Source: Tenacibaculum haliotis
Lineage (GTDB): Bacteria; Bacteroidota; Bacteroidia; Flavobacteriales; Flavobacteriaceae
Reading direction: 5' to 3'
DNA: 64,000 nt
NCBI RefSeq assembly: GCF_025215075.1
Contig: NZ_JAOBTH010000027.1
Location: 186,001 to 250,000 of the forward strand
The notes beneath the pieces were generated by a model that had not been told where the DNA came from, searched no databases, and was given only the letters and a program-made list of their open reading frames with translations. The position numbers and the translations under genes are program-made. Positions 32,827 to 43,066 of the stretch are shown piece after piece. Each line of letters opens with the position of its first letter. Position 1 is the stretch's first letter.

Positions 32827-35061
32827 ATGATTCCAAAAGTATTTAGAGAGGTCATTGACCTTGGAGATGGAAGAACCATCTCATTAGAAACGGGTAAGTT
32901 AGCAAAACAAGCCCATGGTTCGGTTGTTGTTCAAATGGGAAAAGCAATGTTGTTATGTACTGTAGTATCTAGCTACAAAGCAGGAACAGTTGATTTCTTA
33001 CCATTAACGGTAGATTATAGAGAAAAGTTTGCAGCTGCAGGTCGTTATCCAGGTGGTTTCTTTAAAAGAGAAGCTAGACCAAGTGATGGTGAAGTATTAA
33101 CAATGCGTCTTGTAGACCGTGTTTTACGTCCATTATTCCCAAAAGATTACCATTCTGAAGTACAGGTAATGATCCAATTAATGTCTCATGATGAAGATGT
33201 TATGCCAGATGCATTAGCAGGTTTAGCTGCATCAGCAGCTATTCAATTATCAGATTTCCCTTTCGAATGCCCAATTTCTGAAGCACGTGTTGCTAGAGTA
33301 AATGGAGAATTCGTAATTAACCCAAACAGAGCACAATTAGCGGAATCTGACATCGATATGATGATTGGAGCATCAGCTGATTCTGTAATGATGGTTGAAG
33401 GTGAAATGGATGAGATTTCTGAAGAAGAAATGGCAGATGCAATTAAATTTGCTCATGAATCTATTAAGATTCAGTGTGCTGCTCAAGTTCGTTTAGCTGA
33501 AGCTTTCGGAAAGAAAGAAACAAGAGAATACGAAGGAGAAAGAGAAGACGAAGAAGTTGCTGCAAAAATAAATGACCTTGCCTACGATAAGTGTTATGCT
33601 ATCGCTAAAAAAGGAACATCTAAAGCAGAACGTTCTGCTGCTTTTGCTGAAGTAAAAGAAGAAGTAAAAGCTGCTTTTACAGAAGAAGAATTAGCAGATT
33701 ATGGTGATTTAGTTGGGAAATATTTCAATAAATCTCAAAAAGCTGCTGTTCGTGAATTAACTTTAGCTGAAGGATTACGTTTAGACGGTCGTAAGACTGA
33801 TGAAATTAGACCAATTTGGTGTGAAGTAGACTACTTACCATCAACACATGGTTCATCAATCTTTACTCGTGGAGAAACACAAGCATTAGCAACAGTAACT
33901 TTAGGAACATCTAGAGATGCAATGAAAATAGATATGCCATCTTATGAAGGTGAAGAAAATTTCTATTTACACTATAACTTCCCTCCTTTTTGTACAGGTG
34001 AAGCAAGACCATTAAGAGGAACATCTCGTAGAGAAGTTGGTCATGGTAACTTAGCGCAACGTGGATTAAAAGGAATGATTCCAGACGATTGTCCTTATAC
34101 AGTAAGAGTTGTATCTGAAGTATTAGAATCTAACGGTTCTTCTTCTATGGCTACAGTTTGTGCTGGTACAATGGCATTAATGGACGCAGGTGTTAAAATG
34201 ACAAGACCAGTTTCTGGTATTGCTATGGGATTAATTTCTGATGGTGATCGTTACGCAGTTTTATCTGATATTTTAGGGGATGAAGATCACTTAGGTGACA
34301 TGGACTTTAAAGTAACTGGTACTTCTGAAGGAATTACTGCATGTCAGATGGATATTAAAGTAAAAGGATTAGGTTACGAGATTTTAGTGAATGCATTAAA
34401 ACAAGCTCGTGACGGTCGTTTACATATTTTAGAAAAATTAACAGATACGATTGCTGATGCAAACGAAGAAGTTAAAGAGCATGCTCCTAAAATGATTAAC
34501 AGACGTATTCCTAATGATATGATTGGTGCATTTATTGGGCCAGGAGGTAAACATATTCAAGAATTACAGAAAGAAACAGGAACTACAATTGTAATTACTG
34601 AAGATGCTGTAACTGAAGAAGGAATTATTGAAATCTTAGGAACTGATCCTGCTGGAATAGAACAAGTTATTACTCGTATTGAGTCTATGCTTTTTAAACC
34701 ACAAGTAGGTAGTGCTTACCAGGTTAAAGTAATTAAAATGTTAGATTTTGGTGCGGTTGTAGAATATATGGATGCTCCAGGAAACGAAGTTTTATTACAC
34801 GTTAGTGAATTAGCTTGGGAACGTACAGAAAATGTTACCGATGTAGTAAATATGGGTGATATTTTTGACGTGAAGTATTTTGGTCAAGATCCAAGAACTC
34901 GTAAAGAAAAAGTTTCTCGTAAAGCATTGTTACCAAAACCAGAAGGTTTTGTTGCAAGACCACCAAGAGATGACAAACGTTCTGGAGGGCGTGATAACAG
35001 AAGCAGAGATAATCGTGGACGTGATGACAGAAAACCAAGAGAACCTAGAAAAGAAGAATAA
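32827..35061 (+). CDS. pnp: Polyribonucleotide nucleotidyltransferase
   Basis: A 744-residue 3'-5' phosphorolytic exoribonuclease. Two RNase PH domains (the second, active one carries [19 protein letters not shown] and [16 protein letters not shown]) are followed by a KH domain ([17 protein letters not shown]) and an S1 domain ([14 protein letters not shown]). A short Arg/Asp/Gly-rich basic tail at about residues 715-744 resembles RNA-binding RGG-like tails. It is the last gene of the region, with a strong terminator. The 137 bases upstream contain CAA-rich repeats expected to be an unstructured leader. Confidence 0.97.
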   Translation: MIPKVFREVIDLGDGRTISLETGKLAKQAHGSVVVQMGKAMLLCTVVSSYKAGTVDFLPLTVDYREKFAAAGRYPGGFFKREARPSDGEVLTMRLVDRVLRPLFPKDYHSEVQVMIQLMSHDEDVMPDALAGLAASAAIQLSDFPFECPISEARVARVNGEFVINPNRAQLAESDIDMMIGASADSVMMVEGEMDEISEEEMADAIKFAHESIKIQCAAQVRLAEAFGKKETREYEGEREDEEVAAKINDLAYDKCYAIAKKGTSKAERSAAFAEVKEEVKAAFTEEELADYGDLVGKYFNKSQKAAVRELTLAEGLRLDGRKTDEIRPIWCEVDYLPSTHGSSIFTRGETQALATVTLGTSRDAMKIDMPSYEGEENFYLHYNFPPFCTGEARPLRGTSRREVGHGNLAQRGLKGMIPDDCPYTVRVVSEVLESNGSSSMATVCAGTMALMDAGVKMTRPVSGIAMGLISDGDRYAVLSDILGDEDHLGDMDFKVTGTSEGITACQMDIKVKGLGYEILVNALKQARDGRLHILEKLTDTIADANEEVKEHAPKMINRRIPNDMIGAFIGPGGKHIQELQKETGTTIVITEDAVTEEGIIEILGTDPAGIEQVITRIESMLFKPQVGSAYQVKVIKMLDFGAVVEYMDAPGNEVLLHVSELAWERTENVTDVVNMGDIFDVKYFGQDPRTRKEKVSRKALLPKPEGFVARPPRDDKRSGGRDNRSRDNRGRDDRKPREPRKEE

Positions 35062-35080
35062 GAAATCTTTCCTATAAATT

Positions 35081-35112
35081 AAAAAAGGCAACCAAATGGT
35101 TGCCTTTTTTTG
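35081..35112 (+). terminator. Intrinsic terminator of pnp
   Basis: AAAAAAGGCAACCA / TGGTTGCCTTTTTT with a short AA turn. The rest of the gap to 35328 is AT-rich without a recognisable feature. Confidence 0.9.
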
Positions 35113-35328
35113 TTTTAAACTAAAATAGGCTGCTAAAAATAGTAACCTATATAAAAAGAGTATATTACTTTGATCATTCCCCAATAATCCTAAACTAAAT
35201 AGTTACTCTTTAAATAATCCCTACAACAAAACAAGAAAACATTGTTTTACCCTACTTTAATTTAAAAAAATAAAACTCTACTTTTTCGCGTATCTTATTT
35301 TAGTTTTATTTTTCTTTGCATTCTACTC

Positions 35329-36477
35329 ATGAAAATACAACGAATAACATATTTATCAATAGGAACCAACCAAGGTGATAAGTTCAATAACATTCAAAAT
35401 GCAATAAATTTAATTGCTGATAAGATTGGTGCCATCCTTAAAATTGCGTCCGTATATAAAACACCTTCATTAGGTTTTGATGGCGCAGATTTTTACAACA
35501 CTTGTATTAAAGTTTCCACTTATTTACCTCCAGAAAGCTTAATTAAAAACTTACTTGCCATAGAGAAAGAATTAGGAAGAGCAAGAAAAGGTACAAATGG
35601 TTATGCCGACAGAATTATTGACTTAGATATTATTTTATTTGAAGATGAAATTATTTTCTCTAAAAATCTTATTGTACCGCATCCGCGGATGTTAGATCGA
35701 AAGTTTGTATTAATTCCTTTAGTAGAAATTGCTAGAAACACTATTCATCCGATAGAAAAAAAACATTTATATATTTGTTTAGAAAACTGTACAGACGATT
35801 CTGAAATTACACCTATTAAAGAGCAATTAAAAAGACCGACTCCTATTACTGAAAAATACAATTACATTGCTATAGAAGGAAATATTGGTGCAGGAAAAAC
35901 ATCCTTAGCTAATATGATGTCTGACGAATTTAATGCTAAAGTTGTGTTAGAACGTTTTGCTGACAATCCGTTTTTACCAAAATTTTATGAAGACAATGAG
36001 CGTTATGCTTTTCCGTTAGAAATGAGTTTTTTGGCCGACAGGTATCAGCAATTAACAGATGATTTAGCGCAGTTCGATTTATTTAAAAACTTTATTGTTT
36101 CTGATTACTATATTTTTAAGTCTTTAATTTTTGCTCAAGTTACTTTGCAAAAAGACGAGTATAAATTATACCGTAAAATGTTCGATTTAATGTACAAAGA
36201 AATCACTAAACCCGATTTATATGTATACTTATATCAAAACACAGAACGTTTGTTAGAAAACATAAAAAAGCGCGGGAGGGATTACGAGCAAAATATAGAA
36301 GCTAGTTATTTACAAAAAATACATGACGGCTATAGCAATTTTATAAAAACACAACAAGGGTTAAATATTTTAATTATTGATGTTTCTGATTTAGACTTTG
36401 TAAATAACTCAGAAGATTATGAGCTTATCATTAATAAAATAAAAAACCATACTATAATTACGGGCTTTATGGGTTAA
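35329..36477 (+). CDS. folK: HPPK (FolK) fused to deoxynucleoside kinase
   Basis: A 382-residue fusion. Residues 1 to about 135 are 6-hydroxymethyl-7,8-dihydropterin pyrophosphokinase of folate synthesis: YLSIGTNQGDK at the start, then YNTCIKV, and DRIIDLDIILFED with the two magnesium aspartates. Residues from about 178 to 382 are a deoxynucleoside kinase: P-loop GNIGAGKTS near residue 183, YIFKSLIFAQ in the acceptor region, and lid motif RGRDYEQNI. A stand-alone kinase is at 26214. The join is in frame with no internal stop, so this is a true fusion. Both halves work on nucleotide-related substrates, but a shared pathway is not evident. Confidence 0.93.
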   Translation: MKIQRITYLSIGTNQGDKFNNIQNAINLIADKIGAILKIASVYKTPSLGFDGADFYNTCIKVSTYLPPESLIKNLLAIEKELGRARKGTNGYADRIIDLDIILFEDEIIFSKNLIVPHPRMLDRKFVLIPLVEIARNTIHPIEKKHLYICLENCTDDSEITPIKEQLKRPTPITEKYNYIAIEGNIGAGKTSLANMMSDEFNAKVVLERFADNPFLPKFYEDNERYAFPLEMSFLADRYQQLTDDLAQFDLFKNFIVSDYYIFKSLIFAQVTLQKDEYKLYRKMFDLMYKEITKPDLYVYLYQNTERLLENIKKRGRDYEQNIEASYLQKIHDGYSNFIKTQQGLNILIIDVSDLDFVNNSEDYELIINKIKNHTIITGFMG

Positions 36478-36495
36478 TGCCCTTTTACATAACAA

Positions 36496-38448
36496 TTATA
36501 TTCTTTCTATTTCGATATTAATAATAGTTCCTCTACCCTTTTTAGAATCTACCATTAAAGTCCCGTCTATTTTGTCCAACCGATTTTTTATATTTACATA
36601 ACCCAAACCTTTTGGAGTTTCATAAAAGTTAAAACCTACGCCATTATCTTCAAACATAATACTTAAGCGTTTGTTATCCGATAAATTTACATTTAACTCC
36701 ATAAAAGAAGCCTTTGCGTGTTTAAGTGTATTGGTTATTAATTCTTGAATTATTTTAAAAACTTCTGCTTTTATATCTTGAGGCAATCCATTTATTTTTT
36801 TCTTTGGATACACAGTAAACGAAGTAACAATATTACTTGAATCACCAATATTATTTAAATAAATTTCAATAGCATCACAGAAATCATCTCCTTTTTTTTG
36901 ATCAGAAATTAATGAATGAGATATATTTCTTACTTGTGTATACGTATCATCTATCTGAATACTTACTTTTTTAAGGTGTGCTGGGTTTGTAATTTTCGTA
37001 CTTCCTAATTGAAGTTTAATTGCCGCCAAATTACCACCAATGCTATCATGTAATTCTTGAGCAATTCTTTCTCGCTCTATATCTCTTCCTGTTATATTTG
37101 CCTTTATTAATTCTAGTTCTTTTTCTTTATATAATGTTGTTACTTTTTGCAAATTAATTTCTTTCTCTTTTTTATTTAATTCACTTTGTGCTTGAAGTCT
37201 TAAATAATAATTAACAAGTACACCTATAACAAGTACTAGAAGAATTAAAAAAGAAGCCAACATCAATTTTTTATTCTCCTTTTCTTTTTTCAAATTAAAC
37301 TCTTGTAAATCTTGATCTTTCTTAAGCAATACAATTTCTTTTTCTTTTTTTATTGTTTCATATTTAACCTCTAGTTCATTAATTTTTTCAACTTTTTGTA
37401 ATTCATTAATAGAGTCTCTTATTTTAAAATAATTTGAATTATGGTAATAGGCATCTTTATAATTATTTCTTTTTATTGCTAATTTCTTTAGCTTTTCATA
37501 AATTTTCAATTGCCTTCCTAACAACCCATATTCTATTGCATCAATAAGAGCTACACTATAAGTTAAACCTGCATTCTCGTAGCTTTTAAGAAAAACATAT
37601 ATATTACCTAAACCAATTTTAGCTTCTGTTTTTAATTGATAAAAGCCTTCTTTATTACTTATAGCTATTGTTTCGGTATAAAGTTCTTTTGCCTTATCTG
37701 TATTTTTTTGTTCTACTGCATTATCAGCTAAATTTAAAAGAATTACAGCCATTGCTTTGGCGTTATTTTCTATTAAACTAATATCATATGCTTTTTTAAG
37801 AAACTCATTAGAAGCATTGTATTGTTTCAATTCGCCATAAATCATACCTATATTTATATAACTCCCATAGGTAATTTCTTTGTCTTCAACATAAGACAAA
37901 CATTCTTTAAAGGTACTGAGTGCTTTTTTTAAATCTTTATCATTGTAATATGTTAAAGCTAAACCGTGTGTGTTAGCATAATAAGAGTATTTTTCATTAT
38001 ATTTTTGAGCTTCTTCTATTCCTTTTATATACCATTTTTTACTTTCGCTATTCAGTCCTTTTACATTATAATTTTTTCCTAAAAGATTATAAATAGTTGA
38101 TTTTCTTTTTGCTTTTAAGGAATCTCCTCCTTCTGTATTTAATCTAAGTGATTCTTTAGCGTAAAAAATTGAAGAATCTATTGCTACTTTTCGATTAAAA
38201 TAATAGGCTAAAATCATATTACTATTCATTAAAGCATATCGAGATTTAATCGATTTCTTTAACTCTTTAGCCATCACATACGCCTTTTCTGGCTCATTAT
38301 TATTCAAAAGAAAAAAAGCTTCACCAATTAATTCTTTTTCACTTTTAATACTGTTGTCTCTTAATTTATTTATTTGACTGTTACTTGCAATGCTACACAG
38401 AAACAACCACAGTCCTAAATATTTAAAAATAAATTTAATCATAATCAA
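36496..38448 (-). CDS. Orphan sensor histidine kinase with TPR repeats (NarX/DesK-type)
   Basis: A 650-residue membrane kinase: N-terminal signal or anchor (LGLWLFLCSIASNS), an extracytoplasmic domain of about six TPR repeats (residues about 40-330), a coiled stretch rich in Lys/Glu and a transmembrane segment near 395-416 (ASFLILLVLVIGVLVNYY). It ends in a HisKA_3 domain with the phosphorylated His in RIAQELHDSIGGNLAAIK and an ATPase domain (FEDNGVGFN, GLGYVNIKNRL). This type normally pairs with a LuxR-type regulator, and none is adjacent. It is convergent with the folK fusion. Confidence 0.9.
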   Translation of the reverse strand: MIMIKFIFKYLGLWLFLCSIASNSQINKLRDNSIKSEKELIGEAFFLLNNNEPEKAYVMAKELKKSIKSRYALMNSNMILAYYFNRKVAIDSSIFYAKESLRLNTEGGDSLKAKRKSTIYNLLGKNYNVKGLNSESKKWYIKGIEEAQKYNEKYSYYANTHGLALTYYNDKDLKKALSTFKECLSYVEDKEITYGSYINIGMIYGELKQYNASNEFLKKAYDISLIENNAKAMAVILLNLADNAVEQKNTDKAKELYTETIAISNKEGFYQLKTEAKIGLGNIYVFLKSYENAGLTYSVALIDAIEYGLLGRQLKIYEKLKKLAIKRNNYKDAYYHNSNYFKIRDSINELQKVEKINELEVKYETIKKEKEIVLLKKDQDLQEFNLKKEKENKKLMLASFLILLVLVIGVLVNYYLRLQAQSELNKKEKEINLQKVTTLYKEKELELIKANITGRDIERERIAQELHDSIGGNLAAIKLQLGSTKITNPAHLKKVSIQIDDTYTQVRNISHSLISDQKKGDDFCDAIEIYLNNIGDSSNIVTSFTVYPKKKINGLPQDIKAEVFKIIQELITNTLKHAKASFMELNVNLSDNKRLSIMFEDNGVGFNFYETPKGLGYVNIKNRLDKIDGTLMVDSKKGRGTIINIEIERI

Positions 38449-38571
38449 AAATAGTCATTTATAGCTATAAATATTTTCTAAAAAACACAGTAATTATTCG
38501 CTTTAATATAATTTTAGAGCACATAATTTAGTCAAACAATCTCAATGAATATCACATTTATTATAGCAACT

Positions 38572-38601
38572 AAAAAAAGCAGCTTAAAAGCTGCTTTTCT
38601 T
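38572..38601 (-). terminator. Intrinsic terminator of gldB-gldC
   Basis: On the minus strand AAAAGCAGCTT / AAGCTGCTTTTTTT with a minimal loop directly follows the gldC stop. Confidence 0.85.
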
Positions 38602-38935
38602 ATTTTTTCAATTCTAATTTCTCTGCAAAATAATCACAAAAATCTCGCATAGTTGCGCCCATTTTAGCATCGTCTGTAGCTCTTTCAAATGAAGCTGCCA
38701 TAGATACTAATGTTTGATGATAAAACTGCTTCATTTCATCAACAGGCATATCTTTTGTCCAAAGATCCATACGTAAAGTATCTTTTTTCTTATGATCCCA
38801 AACCGATAACATGATTGCCTTAGAAGGTTCGTTATCAATTCCGCCATCTTCAGCATTCCATGAAATTTCTTCAGGAACTTTATTCTCGTCTAACCCTACC
38901 TTAAATGTTATTTTAGAAGTGTGCTCTATCGCCAT
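38600..38935 (-). CDS. gldC: Gliding motility protein GldC
   Basis: A 111-residue soluble protein matching GldC in size and start (MAIEHTSKITFKVGLDENK). In Flavobacterium johnsoniae gldC lies in an operon with gldB, as here, and its loss slows gliding. The gldB stop and gldC start overlap by one base (TAATG), so the two are translationally coupled. GldC has no enzymatic motif; its exact role in the gliding and type IX machine is unknown. Confidence 0.94.
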   Translation of the reverse strand: MAIEHTSKITFKVGLDENKVPEEISWNAEDGGIDNEPSKAIMLSVWDHKKKDTLRMDLWTKDMPVDEMKQFYHQTLVSMAASFERATDDAKMGATMRDFCDYFAEKLELKK

Positions 38936-39897
38936 TATTTCTTTGGTTTATATTTTGATTTTTTGAAGATTTCCTCTTCGTTTTTTTGTAATAATTCTTG
39001 CAAAGATACATCATTCTTTTGCATGTACGAACGCACAATTTGCCAACCAATAAACTCTCCTATTCTACCTGGTGACTGATTATCTTGCTCCATATAAAAC
39101 TTAGAAAAAGGTGCAATATCTATAAAGCGTTTATCTAATTCCTTACTGGTACTATACAGCATATCTTTTTCAATAAAATATTTCCAAATATGTTCTTCAT
39201 TATTTTTTGCCCAATCATATTTAACTAGAGAGTATCCTATTTTTTGTTGATCAGAAACCATCGGTAAATAGGTATCTAACAAATACATTCTCTTTCCTTT
39301 TTGAATTATCTTATCAATAAAACTTCTTTGTTTACCCGCAAACACTTGTGCATTTATTATTGCTTTTGCTGCATCTACAATAATATGTTTTTTATCATTG
39401 TTTTGTTTTACATAAACAGGATAATCGTTATAAAATGGATGCTTTTTACCAAGATAAGCATCTAAAGAAATTAGCAATAAACTATCTGCATATACAATTC
39501 GATTATCATAATCGATATTTGTTAACATTGTAATTACTCTCGGACTTTTAAACTTCGGATTGTAATATTTTAAATGCTTAAAAAGTGATGTTAACTCAGC
39601 TCTTAAACTATCTATGTTTTTATAAACTTTTTGAGTTTCGTTAAACAATTCTCTTTCATCCTCGTTTTTTATTTTATTTACCCAAACACTATCGGGTTGT
39701 GGTGGAAACAACAACGGATATTTATTTTTTGTTTCATTTAAATTATTTGAAGTCGTAGTATAAAAATCAACGTCAAACCGATCTATATTTACAACAACAT
39801 CAATATTAGAAACATCAACCTTAAAATTAATAGTTGCCTCTTTTTTACAAGACATTAAACCAGTAACTAAAACACAAAGTGCTAAAAATTTTCTCAT
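38935..39897 (-). CDS. gldB: Gliding motility lipoprotein GldB
   Basis: A 320-residue lipoprotein: signal MRKFLALCVLVTGLMSC with the lipidated Cys17, then a mature domain distantly like zinc-dependent DUF2268-type proteases (IIVDAAKAIINAQVFAGKQ region). GldB is essential for gliding and for type IX secretion. I chose the ATG at 39897 over one 8 codons upstream because it gives the standard lipobox. A TAATTTTG -7 element lies at 39933-39940 on this strand. It is divergent from nadE, a neighbour pair conserved in flavobacteria. Confidence 0.93.
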   Translation of the reverse strand: MRKFLALCVLVTGLMSCKKEATINFKVDVSNIDVVVNIDRFDVDFYTTTSNNLNETKNKYPLLFPPQPDSVWVNKIKNEDERELFNETQKVYKNIDSLRAELTSLFKHLKYYNPKFKSPRVITMLTNIDYDNRIVYADSLLLISLDAYLGKKHPFYNDYPVYVKQNNDKKHIIVDAAKAIINAQVFAGKQRSFIDKIIQKGKRMYLLDTYLPMVSDQQKIGYSLVKYDWAKNNEEHIWKYFIEKDMLYSTSKELDKRFIDIAPFSKFYMEQDNQSPGRIGEFIGWQIVRSYMQKNDVSLQELLQKNEEEIFKKSKYKPKK

Positions 39898-39991
39898 GAA
39901 GTTTAGTATATTTACATTCAATATTACAACGTCAAAATTACTAAAATAGTTTATATCCTTTTTATATAAATCTTTAAAAATCTATCTGATT

Positions 39992-40780
39992 ATGAATACA
40001 CCTAAAGTTTCAGAACATATTGTACAATGGCTAAAAGAATACGCAACAAATGCTGGCGTTAACGGGTTTGTAATTGGTATTTCTGGTGGTATAGATAGCG
40101 CTGTAACCTCAACTTTATGTGCAAAAACGGGTTTATCTACTTTATGTATTGAATTACCGATTCATCAGGCAGAAAGCCAAGTAAACAGGGCAAATGAACA
40201 TATTAAACAGTTAAAAGAGCGCTTTAGTAATGTTACCGAAGGTGAAGTAAACTTAACAAGTACTTTTGAAAATTTTAAAAACATAGTTCCTAAAGTTGAA
40301 AAATCAGCGAAAACCGATTTAGCCTTAGCAAATACACGTGCGCGTTTACGCATGACTACTTTGTATTATTTTGCAGGTTTACACGGATTATTAGTGGCCG
40401 GAACGGGTAATAAAGTAGAAGATTTTGGCGTAGGTTTTTACACCAAGTATGGTGATGGAGGTGTTGATTTAAGTCCTATTGCAGATTTAGTTAAATCGGA
40501 AGTATTTGACTTAGCTGCGCATTTAGAAGTGCCACAATCAATTCAAAAAGCACAACCTACAGATGGTTTATTTGGTGATAGCAGAACAGATGAAGATCAA
40601 ATAGGTGCGTCTTATGATGAATTAGAGTGGGCAATGCAAATGCAAAATGAAGGTAAAAGCAATGCTGATTTTTCTGATAGAAAACTAGAAGTATTTAAAA
40701 TATACACTCGTCTTAATCGAATTAATCAGCATAAAATGGTACCTATTCCTGTTTGCGAAATACCTAGTAACTTAAAGTAA
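39992..40780 (+). CDS. nadE: NH3-dependent NAD+ synthetase
   Basis: A 262-residue enzyme converting nicotinate adenine dinucleotide to NAD+ with ATP and ammonia. The ATP-pyrophosphatase loop SGGIDSAVT is near residue 32, and ATP/NaAD-binding segments such as AGTGNKVEDFGVGFYTKYGDG follow. It lacks the N-terminal glutaminase (nitrilase) domain, so it must take free ammonia. Its 3' end overlaps a short frame on the opposite strand. Confidence 0.95.
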   Translation: MNTPKVSEHIVQWLKEYATNAGVNGFVIGISGGIDSAVTSTLCAKTGLSTLCIELPIHQAESQVNRANEHIKQLKERFSNVTEGEVNLTSTFENFKNIVPKVEKSAKTDLALANTRARLRMTTLYYFAGLHGLLVAGTGNKVEDFGVGFYTKYGDGGVDLSPIADLVKSEVFDLAAHLEVPQSIQKAQPTDGLFGDSRTDEDQIGASYDELEWAMQMQNEGKSNADFSDRKLEVFKIYTRLNRINQHKMVPIPVCEIPSNLK

Positions 40781-40903
40781 ATTAACCAACAGCATTTGTC
40801 GTTTAATCTTTTGATAGGCATGTTTTTTATGTCCGTTCGAAATTTTAAACGGCAACAATACAATCAATCTTAGTAGTTCAAAAAAATCTAGCAATTTTTT
40901 CAT
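40772..40903 (-). CDS. Candidate 43-residue basic small protein
   Basis: A short frame reads MKKLLDFFELLRLIVLLPFK at its start, followed by a basic His/Lys-rich tail. It fills most of the gap between nadE and dnaG, is preceded by an A-rich start region (AAAGAAAAAGATATT) usual for this phylum, and has codon use like its neighbours. An amphipathic N-terminal helix could associate with membrane. It overlaps the nadE end by 9 bases. No family was recognised; conservation would decide whether it is real. Confidence 0.45.
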   Translation of the reverse strand: MKKLLDFFELLRLIVLLPFKISNGHKKHAYQKIKRQMLLVNLL

Positions 40904-40985
40904 AATATCTTTTTCTTTTTTTCGTTTCGAAATTACAGAAAATATATGATATAATAAAAGAGGATAAACACTTATATATTAATAT

Positions 40986-42989
40986 CTAAACCACGCGGTT
41001 AAGCTTCTCGAATAATCGCTTTTTTAAATCGGTGTAATTAGAAATTTCTTCGAGGTCTAGTACTGCATTTTGAGTTTGTACTTCGTGCATAATCTCTTTA
41101 ATTTTTTCTTCAATCAAAATTCTTCTTAAATTTAACACGGCATCTGAAACTAGTTTAGGTAATATTTTTACCGTTTCTGTTACAAAAATCTCTTTTCGCT
41201 CCCAATCGCTTAAAGAATATTTTTCTTCATCCATTAAGATATTGGTTACTAAATTTGATATTTCTTGATTTTCATGCATTATTAATTGATCAATAGAAAT
41301 TTTTTCATCTTGATTTAACTGATGCACTAATTGATAATAAGTTAATTTAAAAATTTCGTTGGCAAACTCAATTTCATCTTCTTGTAAATTTAAGTACAAC
41401 TCATTAGAAACTGTATTTTGATATTCTTCTTTTTCTAAAACAGGACGTCCTTTTTCATCAACTCCATCTACCCAGTTTACAAAATCGATTACTTCATTTC
41501 CGTATAGCAATAATATTCTTATAATTTCTTTTTCTAAAATATTAAGTTGATCTATTTTTTGACGACCTTTTCCTCCTCCTTTTACAAGACCTAAAGCTGT
41601 TTCTTGTTGTGGAGAATATTCTGCTTGCGGCTGATAAGAACTATTACCTTGACCCTGTTTATTTGAACTAGCCATTCCTTTACTAATTAGCTGCGCTAAT
41701 TCGCTAAACAAAACACGTTCAGAAATATCCATAATACGCGCACATTCTTGCACGTATACTTCTCTTTGAATACCATCAGGAATTTTAGAAATACTGGTAA
41801 CAATATCACGAATTAATCCCGCTTTTTTTACAGGGTCGTTCGCAGCGTCCTCCATTAATAAAGACACTTTAAACTCAATAAAATCTTGTGATTTTTCGTC
41901 TAAATATTGTTTTAATTCTTCTGTAGAGTGTGCTTTTGCAAAACTGTCAGGGTCTTCTCCTTCAGGAAAAGAAACTACTTTCACATTCATACCTTGTTCG
42001 AGAATCAAATCGATACCACGAATAGAAGCTCTAATTCCGGCAGCATCACCATCAAATAAAACAGTAATATTTTTAGTTAATCGATTTACCAATCGAATTT
42101 GATCAGAAGTAAGCGCAGTACCAGAAGAAGCAACCACATTTTCTACTCCCGATTGATAAAAAGAAATAACATCGGTGTATCCTTCTACCAAATAACAGTT
42201 ATCTTGTTTTGCGATCTCTTTCTTTGCGTGATAAATTCCATATAAAATTTTACTTTTATGGTAAATATCACTTTCTGGAGAGTTTAAATATTTTGCTGCT
42301 TTTTTATCATTGGTAAGTATTCTACCTCCAAAACCTAAAATTCGCCCCGACATACTATGTATCGGAAACATTACACGACCTTTAAAACGATCGAATTTTT
42401 TGATTTGTGGCCCACCTTCCTTTACAATTGTTAAACCTGTAGATTTTAAATACTTTAAATCATAGCCCTTTGCTAATGCAGCATCAGTAAAATTAGTCCA
42501 TTCATCTTTACAATACCCTAAATCGAATTTTTCGATAATATCTTCTCTAAAACCTCTTTCTTTAAAGTAAGACAATCCGATTGCACGCCCCTTTTGACTG
42601 TTCATTAATACATCGTGAAAATAATCTTTAGCAAATTTAGATGCCAAAAACATACTTTCTCTTTCGTTCAGCTGCTCTTTTTGCTCGTCAGATTGCTCGG
42701 TTTCTTCAATTTCTATATTATATTTTTTCGCCAACCATTTAATTGCCTCCGGATATGTATAATGCTCATGTTCCATCAAAAAAGAAACCGCGTTCCCTCC
42801 TTTTCCTGTACTAAAATCTTTCCATATCTGTTTTACAGGCGATACCATAAAAGACGGTGTTCTCTCATCTGTAAACGGACTTAAACCTTTAAAACTACTT
42901 CCAGATTTTTTTAATTGCACAAACTCTCCTATCACCTCAGCTACTTGGGCGGCTTCAAAAACTTTCTCTATCGTTTGTTGGGTTATCAT
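40986..42989 (-). CDS. dnaG: DNA primase, zinc ligands lost
   Basis: A 667-residue primase that makes replication primers. The RNA-polymerase core and Toprim domain are complete (YLVEGYTDVISFYQSG with catalytic Glu, LFDGDAAGIRA with the Asp pair). The N-terminal zinc-binding domain keeps its frame and surrounding sequence but has lost the CHC2 ligands: LSPFTDERTPSF stands where C-P-F-H is expected, and WKDFSTGKGGNA where the last two cysteines should be. The C-terminal helicase-interaction domain is present. I recall the same substitution in other flavobacteria, so it is a clade trait rather than an error. Confidence 0.95.
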   Translation of the reverse strand: MITQQTIEKVFEAAQVAEVIGEFVQLKKSGSSFKGLSPFTDERTPSFMVSPVKQIWKDFSTGKGGNAVSFLMEHEHYTYPEAIKWLAKKYNIEIEETEQSDEQKEQLNERESMFLASKFAKDYFHDVLMNSQKGRAIGLSYFKERGFREDIIEKFDLGYCKDEWTNFTDAALAKGYDLKYLKSTGLTIVKEGGPQIKKFDRFKGRVMFPIHSMSGRILGFGGRILTNDKKAAKYLNSPESDIYHKSKILYGIYHAKKEIAKQDNCYLVEGYTDVISFYQSGVENVVASSGTALTSDQIRLVNRLTKNITVLFDGDAAGIRASIRGIDLILEQGMNVKVVSFPEGEDPDSFAKAHSTEELKQYLDEKSQDFIEFKVSLLMEDAANDPVKKAGLIRDIVTSISKIPDGIQREVYVQECARIMDISERVLFSELAQLISKGMASSNKQGQGNSSYQPQAEYSPQQETALGLVKGGGKGRQKIDQLNILEKEIIRILLLYGNEVIDFVNWVDGVDEKGRPVLEKEEYQNTVSNELYLNLQEDEIEFANEIFKLTYYQLVHQLNQDEKISIDQLIMHENQEISNLVTNILMDEEKYSLSDWERKEIFVTETVKILPKLVSDAVLNLRRILIEEKIKEIMHEVQTQNAVLDLEEISNYTDLKKRLFEKLNRVV

Positions 42990-43066
42990 ATAGTGTAAAA
43001 TACAGCGAACAAATATACTCGTTTTATATATTTTGTTGATTAAAAAGAAATAACATCAGTATTTTA

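Noticed and set aside
31386..42989. Missing zinc ligands in AccD and DnaG as sequencing or frameshift errors
   Set aside because: Both domains are in frame with conserved flanking sequence and several independent substitutions; I recall the same in other flavobacteria.
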